Assembly (NCBI GenBank): GCA_964517585.1
Contig: CAZFCB010000044.1
Location: forward strand, 1-9,281
Reading direction: 5' to 3'
Length of the DNA: 9,281 bases
Source: JAGORY01 sp964517585
GTDB taxonomy: Bacteria > Patescibacteriota > Gracilibacteria > Peribacterales > Peribacteraceae
Under the pieces are notes generated by a model that was given only the letters and a program-made list of their open reading frames with translations, made no database searches and was not told the origin of the DNA. Positions 6,297-9,281 of the stretch are shown piece after piece. The stretch's first letter is position 1; the number at the start of each line of letters is the position of its first letter. The translations under genes were made by a program, and so were the position numbers.

Positions 6297-6974
6297 ATGT
6301 CCGAACCACAAGAAGATCGTTTCACGTTCATGTCGTTTCCGAAGTTTGTGATCACATGGCCGGTGATCGTGGCGGGCATACTCTTGCCCATCCTGCACGG
6401 CATTCTGCCGAGCTTGTTTACGACAGAGGTTGTCAGCGGTATTTGGATAGTCACAACACTGTTTGTGATTATCGCTCTGGGATTCGACTTCAACGGCTTC
6501 GCCAGCATGGCGATTGGCCTTACAATTTTCACGTGCTTCCTGCTCGGGATGGTGATCAACGAAGTCTTACACATCCCAATTCTTCACCAGCTCATGGAGG
6601 CGATCCAGCATCTGGCCGTCAACGTGTCGACTGCAACGATGCATACGTTCACGTTCGCGTTCGGACTGCTGTATCTCATAATGATCATTATCTGCCTGCT
6701 GAATAACAGGTGGGTGGTGACCACAGGAACGATGGAACGCCGCATGTTCCCGTTCCGCGGCACGGATGAAATCGGAATTGATCAGAACCAGAAAGTCAGT
6801 CGAGAAATTCCGGACATGATGGAGTGGATCCTCACCTTCGGGGGAGGAAACCTGAAAGTCAAAGTCGGCAAGACTAACGAGGATCCTGATTACCGTCGTA
6901 TCGGAATCGTCTTCTTCGTCGGTTATGCCGACGAACAAATCGAAAGATTTGAGATAACACAAACCAGTAAGTGA
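6297..6974 (+). CDS. Four-helix membrane protein with C-terminal PH-like domain
   Basis: The 225-residue protein has predicted membrane helices at about 17-37, 46-66, 69-91 and 117-135, with a short amphipathic stretch between the third and fourth. A soluble domain fills 136-225. The domain opens with RWVVTTGTMERRMFPF and continues with EIGIDQNQKV and a glycine-rich ILTFGGGNLKV. This order (Thr-x-x-Arg strand, an IxxxQxxxV stretch, then a Gly-rich beta strand) resembles bacterial PH domains of the YdbS/YdbT (DUF304) type, which follow membrane helices in the same way. That is a by-eye similarity and not certain. With an even number of helices, both ends would be on the same side, probably the cytoplasm. 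Promoter and ribosome site are clear. The gene is transcribed alone and converges on 7040-8530, with a hairpin in the gap. Stop is TGA. Confidence 0.9.
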   Translation: MSEPQEDRFTFMSFPKFVITWPVIVAGILLPILHGILPSLFTTEVVSGIWIVTTLFVIIALGFDFNGFASMAIGLTIFTCFLLGMVINEVLHIPILHQLMEAIQHLAVNVSTATMHTFTFAFGLLYLIMIIICLLNNRWVVTTGTMERRMFPFRGTDEIGIDQNQKVSREIPDMMEWILTFGGGNLKVKVGKTNEDPDYRRIGIVFFVGYADEQIERFEITQTSK

Positions 6975-6981
6975 CGGGAGG

Positions 6982-7037
6982 AGCGCGCAGTTTCCGGTTA
7001 GCCGGGTGTGAGGGAAACCTCATGCCCGGTTCGCGCT
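6982..7037 (+). other. Long imperfect hairpin in the convergent gap
   Basis: AGCGCG (6982-6987) pairs with CGCGCT (7032-7037), enclosing an inner hairpin whose lower stem pairs 7000-7006 with 7025-7031. GTTTCC at 6990-6995 can alternatively pair with GGAAAC at 7013-7018. It fills almost all of the 65-bp gap between two convergent stops. The simple reading is a stable terminator or 3'-end hairpin, although no T run follows on either strand. Confidence 0.6.
6999..7032 (+). ncRNA. Group II intron domain V-like hairpin (possible remnant)
   Basis: On the + strand this stretch has the features of group II intron domain V: total length 34 nt, AGC near the 5' base (7000-7002) facing GTT at the 3' base (7029-7031), a long GC-rich lower stem (AGCCGGG with CCCGGTT), an upper stem TGAGG (7009-7013) with CCTCA (7018-7022), and a GAAA tetraloop (7014-7017). 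The usual two-base bulge on the 3' side is not clean; the junction reads as tandem G-U wobbles, and the first base is T where G is usual. No reverse transcriptase and no convincing domain VI are present, so it would be a fragment or a chance look-alike of a terminator hairpin. Confidence 0.35.
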
Positions 7038-7039
7038 GT

Positions 7040-8530
7040 CTACTGCAGCGGAATTTCGATCTTCGAACCTGTTACCCACTGCATGCCATTGTAGAACTGG
7101 ACTGCGACTCGCACAGGTGTTGCCCTATTGATGTATGCTGGGTCAATGCTCGCGATCCATTCTGCACCTGTCTGCACAGGACTCAGCACCGTAATGGAGC
7201 CGCCAGTCTGTCCAATGCTGATTTTGACATGTGCAGCATCAGCTCCCGCCGGCATATTGAATTTTAGCTGGCTACCTTCACGACGAACCGTGAAACCAGG
7301 AATGCCCATATCTTGTTCGGGGCTGCCTGAAATTGTCGTCCGGAGCGCCGGTGTACCAGAGGGAATATCAGCTTCTTTTTTCTCAGCCGCAGGATTTGTT
7401 TCTCGTGTTGGCGAACTTCTATTAGCGCTCGATGCAAGCAAGCCCAAACCAGCAACAGTAAGAATACCTGCACCAATGCCTGCTGCCCAGAGTTTTTGAC
7501 GGACTGAAATTTCAAGATTACCAATATTCATCCAGCCCTGAGAATTCTTTTTTCGGTCGGGATTAAATTCAAGGTTTTCTGGTCTGTTTGTATGCTTCGT
7601 CAGAATATTTGTCATGTCAGTTTCCAGTGTGTTCATTTGTGTCATAAACTTAACGAGCCCATCGAAGTCCTGAGCTTGCACGATAGAGTAAAATTCTGCG
7701 CTCATCTCGGCTGCACGCGGGCCAATGACTTCTCTTTTTCCTACATGCAGCTCAGTACGGTTCCAGAATTCTTCAAGAGCGATACGGTTTAGTAAAGGAC
7801 GAAGCGTGGTATCAGTCGTTCGAAGTGCGTTAAAGTCTGCATCCACAGTAAAATCTTTCTTTGCTTTAGGTTTAGCGGGCTTACGCGTGCGTTGCATGAC
7901 GCTGATAGTCTCCGTGATCGTGGTGTTCAAGGAATCGATAGATGTATGTCCGGATGGAAACTCACCCGATGCCTCAATAGTTTTATTCAAAAGCTGGAGC
8001 GTTCTCGTCAGTCGATCTGCCACCGGAACATTTTCAGATTCCTCACGATCGTTCCAGTACGGATGTGACAATGCCTGAGTAATTGCGAGTGCTATCATTC
8101 GACGACAGTCTGCATAGTTTGCCTGATTAGCATTCCACCATCCACCGTCATGTGCATTATGACTAAGTCTGTGAGCAGTATTCAGAGTGACCAGCTGAGT
8201 CTGAGCTGCCGCCAAAGCATTGATGTCTCGAGTAACTTCGGACGGCGCTACCAAAGCGGCACCCGGTGCGCGGCTGAGTTTCTGCACGAGTGCAATGAGA
8301 TCCTGATGATGCTCTTTAATGCCAAGAACCTGGGCGCGAGGTGGAGCAGCAGCTGCATCACCCGGTACACCGTCTAGCTGACCTTGGGCAGTAGCGCGAT
8401 GTGTCTTGAAAAGAGCATCCTGTTCACGCTTCTCTTTCGTACTAAGTTTCCGTGGCCTCGGAGCTGCACGAACCATATCCGCTGGAGCTTTTGGATCAAG
8501 TGGCGGCGTTGAGGAAGGCGTCGTCGTCAT
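7040..8530 (-). CDS. Membrane protein with large N-terminal helical domain and outer beta domain
   Basis: I do not recognise this 496-residue protein. Residues 1-70 are polar, basic and Pro/Ala-rich, probably disordered. Residues about 70-340 look helical, with a hydrophilic Lys-rich segment near 215-230 (RKPAKPKAKK). One membrane helix lies at about 346-366 (WAAGIGAGILTVAGLGLL). A short linker with IPSGTPALRTTISGSP follows, then a C-terminal region of about 90 residues with alternating hydrophobic strands (HVKISIG, SITVLSPV, VRVAVQFYNGMQWV) that fits a beta-sandwich of the Ig or fibronectin III kind. Topology is probably N-in and C-out. The ATG at 8530 is the first start and lies only 7 bases after a perfect -10 box, so the mRNA is probably leaderless; no Shine-Dalgarno is present. 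Stop is TAG. The linker links it in style to the giant repeat protein and the 5315-6079 protein. Confidence 0.9.
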   Translation of the reverse strand: MTTTPSSTPPLDPKAPADMVRAAPRPRKLSTKEKREQDALFKTHRATAQGQLDGVPGDAAAAPPRAQVLGIKEHHQDLIALVQKLSRAPGAALVAPSEVTRDINALAAAQTQLVTLNTAHRLSHNAHDGGWWNANQANYADCRRMIALAITQALSHPYWNDREESENVPVADRLTRTLQLLNKTIEASGEFPSGHTSIDSLNTTITETISVMQRTRKPAKPKAKKDFTVDADFNALRTTDTTLRPLLNRIALEEFWNRTELHVGKREVIGPRAAEMSAEFYSIVQAQDFDGLVKFMTQMNTLETDMTNILTKHTNRPENLEFNPDRKKNSQGWMNIGNLEISVRQKLWAAGIGAGILTVAGLGLLASSANRSSPTRETNPAAEKKEADIPSGTPALRTTISGSPEQDMGIPGFTVRREGSQLKFNMPAGADAAHVKISIGQTGGSITVLSPVQTGAEWIASIDPAYINRATPVRVAVQFYNGMQWVTGSKIEIPLQ

Positions 8531-8537
8531 ATGTAAT

Positions 8538-8546
8538 ATTATAACA
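8538..8546 (-). promoter_or_regulatory. Extended -10 promoter giving a probably leaderless mRNA
   Basis: On the - strand the sequence TGTTATAAT is a perfect extended -10 element (TGN plus TATAAT). Only 7 bases separate it from the ATG at 8530, so transcription should begin at or one base before the A of the start codon. No good -35 box lies 16-18 bases upstream, which is normal for extended -10 promoters. Confidence 0.75.
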
Positions 8547-8582
8547 GAAAATTGATATTTCTAAAAGGTCAAGCTACGTCAG

Positions 8583-8610
8583 AAGACCGGAAGCGTGAGC
8601 CTCCGGTCTT
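8583..8610 (-). terminator. Stable hairpin after the small two-helix gene
   Basis: A perfect 9-bp stem pairs AAGACCGGA (8583-8591) with TCCGGTCTT (8602-8610) around a 10-nt loop. It lies about 40 bases beyond the stop at 8652 and before the promoter of the next gene, the expected place for a terminator separating two same-strand units. No T run follows on either strand, so termination strength is uncertain. Confidence 0.5.
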
Positions 8611-8651
8611 AGGTAGTCAATTCCTACAATTACTCATGGTGATGCGGCTGA

Positions 8652-9185
8652 CTATGGCCTCGTGATGGTGAGCTTGACAGCTCCAAGCGCCGATTTGCCT
8701 GGGAGGACACTCGTGTTCGGGTCAAAGAATACCCAAACATCCGTGTAGGTCACTTCGGTGACCTTATCGATTACTATCCCTGCTACAAGTGGATCACTCG
8801 TCACGGCGACTCGCCATCCCACTGGAAGGGCGGGTGCCCCAACTTTGGGCTGGAGGTGGGTATGATCGACCCACTCAAGGTAGTCACCTGGATTCCCTGT
8901 CGGGAGCCCAACAATTGCTGCGGCAGCTGGTGGGCCGCCTGCAGTGTTTTCTTCAACCTTGAGGGCCATGTAGGTAATTCCTTCATCGACTGCGTCAATG
9001 AAATTAGGAACAACCCACACTCGACTCAACATCAGCATCAGGAATCCAAAAACCAGTGCAAACCAAAGGTTGTACCCTCCGTACGTGTGGTCATCCGTGG
9101 GCGTGCGACGACCCGCTCGAAAGAGTACGTAAGCAACTCCAGCAACGATTACGTAAAGAACCAACTTGAAAGTCATAGCGGACAT
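8652..9185 (-). CDS. Two-helix membrane protein with C-terminal soluble domain, function unknown
   Basis: This 177-residue protein has membrane helices at about 6-22 and 40-59, separated by a basic, polar loop (RAGRRTPTDDHTYGG). A soluble region of about 115 residues follows, with a Gly/Pro/Ala-rich start (TAGGPPAAAAIVGLP) and then strand-like segments (GWRVAVTSD, VTEVTYTDVWVFFD, AVKLTITRP). I recognise no family. The start at 9185 is chosen because AGGAGG lies 9 bases before it; GTG codons at 9230 and 9227 would add up to 15 residues but lack a binding site. An ATG three codons later (9176) is a minor alternative. Stop is TAG. It has its own promoter and is followed by a hairpin, so it is probably transcribed separately from 7040-8530 despite the same orientation. 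Its job is unknown; small size and two helices would suit a membrane partner subunit. Confidence 0.85.
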   Translation of the reverse strand: MSAMTFKLVLYVIVAGVAYVLFRAGRRTPTDDHTYGGYNLWFALVFGFLMLMLSRVWVVPNFIDAVDEGITYMALKVEENTAGGPPAAAAIVGLPTGNPGDYLEWVDHTHLQPKVGAPALPVGWRVAVTSDPLVAGIVIDKVTEVTYTDVWVFFDPNTSVLPGKSALGAVKLTITRP

Positions 9186-9194
9186 CGAAATACT

Positions 9195-9200
9195 CCTCCT
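9195..9200 (-). promoter_or_regulatory. Strong ribosome binding site deciding the start at 9185
   Basis: AGGAGG on the - strand, the strongest Shine-Dalgarno motif seen in the window, lies 9 bases before the ATG at 9185. It falls inside the frame that would begin at the GTG at 9230, so that longer version is unlikely. Confidence 0.85.
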
Positions 9201-9257
9201 GAAAACAAGACACATTTTGTTCCGCACCACGATGATGCAAAGGAACTGACTAGTAGT

Positions 9258-9266
9258 ATTATATCA
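9258..9266 (-). promoter_or_regulatory. Extended -10 promoter of the two-helix protein
   Basis: On the - strand TGATATAAT is a perfect extended -10 element (TGN plus TATAAT). Transcription would start near 9251, leaving a leader of about 65 bases. Any -35 box would fall largely beyond the window edge, so it cannot be judged. Confidence 0.7.
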
Positions 9267-9281
9267 TATATTTTACTATTG

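Noticed and set aside
6971..7267. Small + strand frame beginning with GTG after GGGAGGAG-like bases near 6976-6983
   Set aside because: The purine-rich motif has no start codon at a suitable distance, and the frame runs through the hairpin and antisense to the 7040-8530 gene.

Overview
The window comes from a bacterium with roughly balanced base composition (GC near half by eye, with AT-rich gaps between genes) that uses the standard code: TAA, TGA and TAG all serve as stops. None of the six genes is a familiar housekeeping gene. All six encode membrane or membrane-anchored proteins with little recognisable homology, several with long low-complexity linkers rich in Pro, Ser, Gly and Thr. This gene content, AT-rich consensus sigma70-type promoters and one probably leaderless gene would fit a candidate-phyla-radiation (Patescibacteria) genome, for example a Peribacteria or Peregrinibacteria relative. 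That is an inference from style; no marker gene is present.

Layout. On the + strand, a 349-residue Ala/Gly-rich membrane protein (27-1076) overlaps by 11 bases the start of a 1379-residue protein (1066-5205). The large protein has a two-helix membrane hairpin, a long helical body, a Ser-Gly-Thr-Pro repeat linker and a small C-terminal domain. A strong, probably bidirectional terminator (5212-5252) and further hairpins separate it from a convergent - strand gene (5315-6079), a single-pass protein with a Pro-rich stalk. A compact intergenic region (6080-6296) holds divergent promoters, a 14-bp direct repeat at both start regions and an operator-like palindrome. The + strand gene at 6297-6974 encodes four predicted membrane helices plus a C-terminal domain resembling bacterial PH domains. 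It converges on 7040-8530 (- strand, single C-terminal membrane helix and probable beta-rich outer domain). The 65-bp gap between these two carries a 34-nt hairpin that resembles group II intron domain V. Upstream of 7040-8530 on the same strand, but with its own promoter, lies a two-helix membrane protein (8652-9185).

How they may work together (inference). The large repeat protein, the stalked protein and the 7040-8530 protein all carry PSGTP-type linkers next to membrane segments. The locus may therefore encode a set of cell-envelope or surface proteins built in a common style. The first two genes look translationally coupled and probably work together. The others each appear to have their own promoter, so this is a cluster rather than one operon. 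No enzyme active site, transposase, CRISPR array, rRNA or tRNA was seen.
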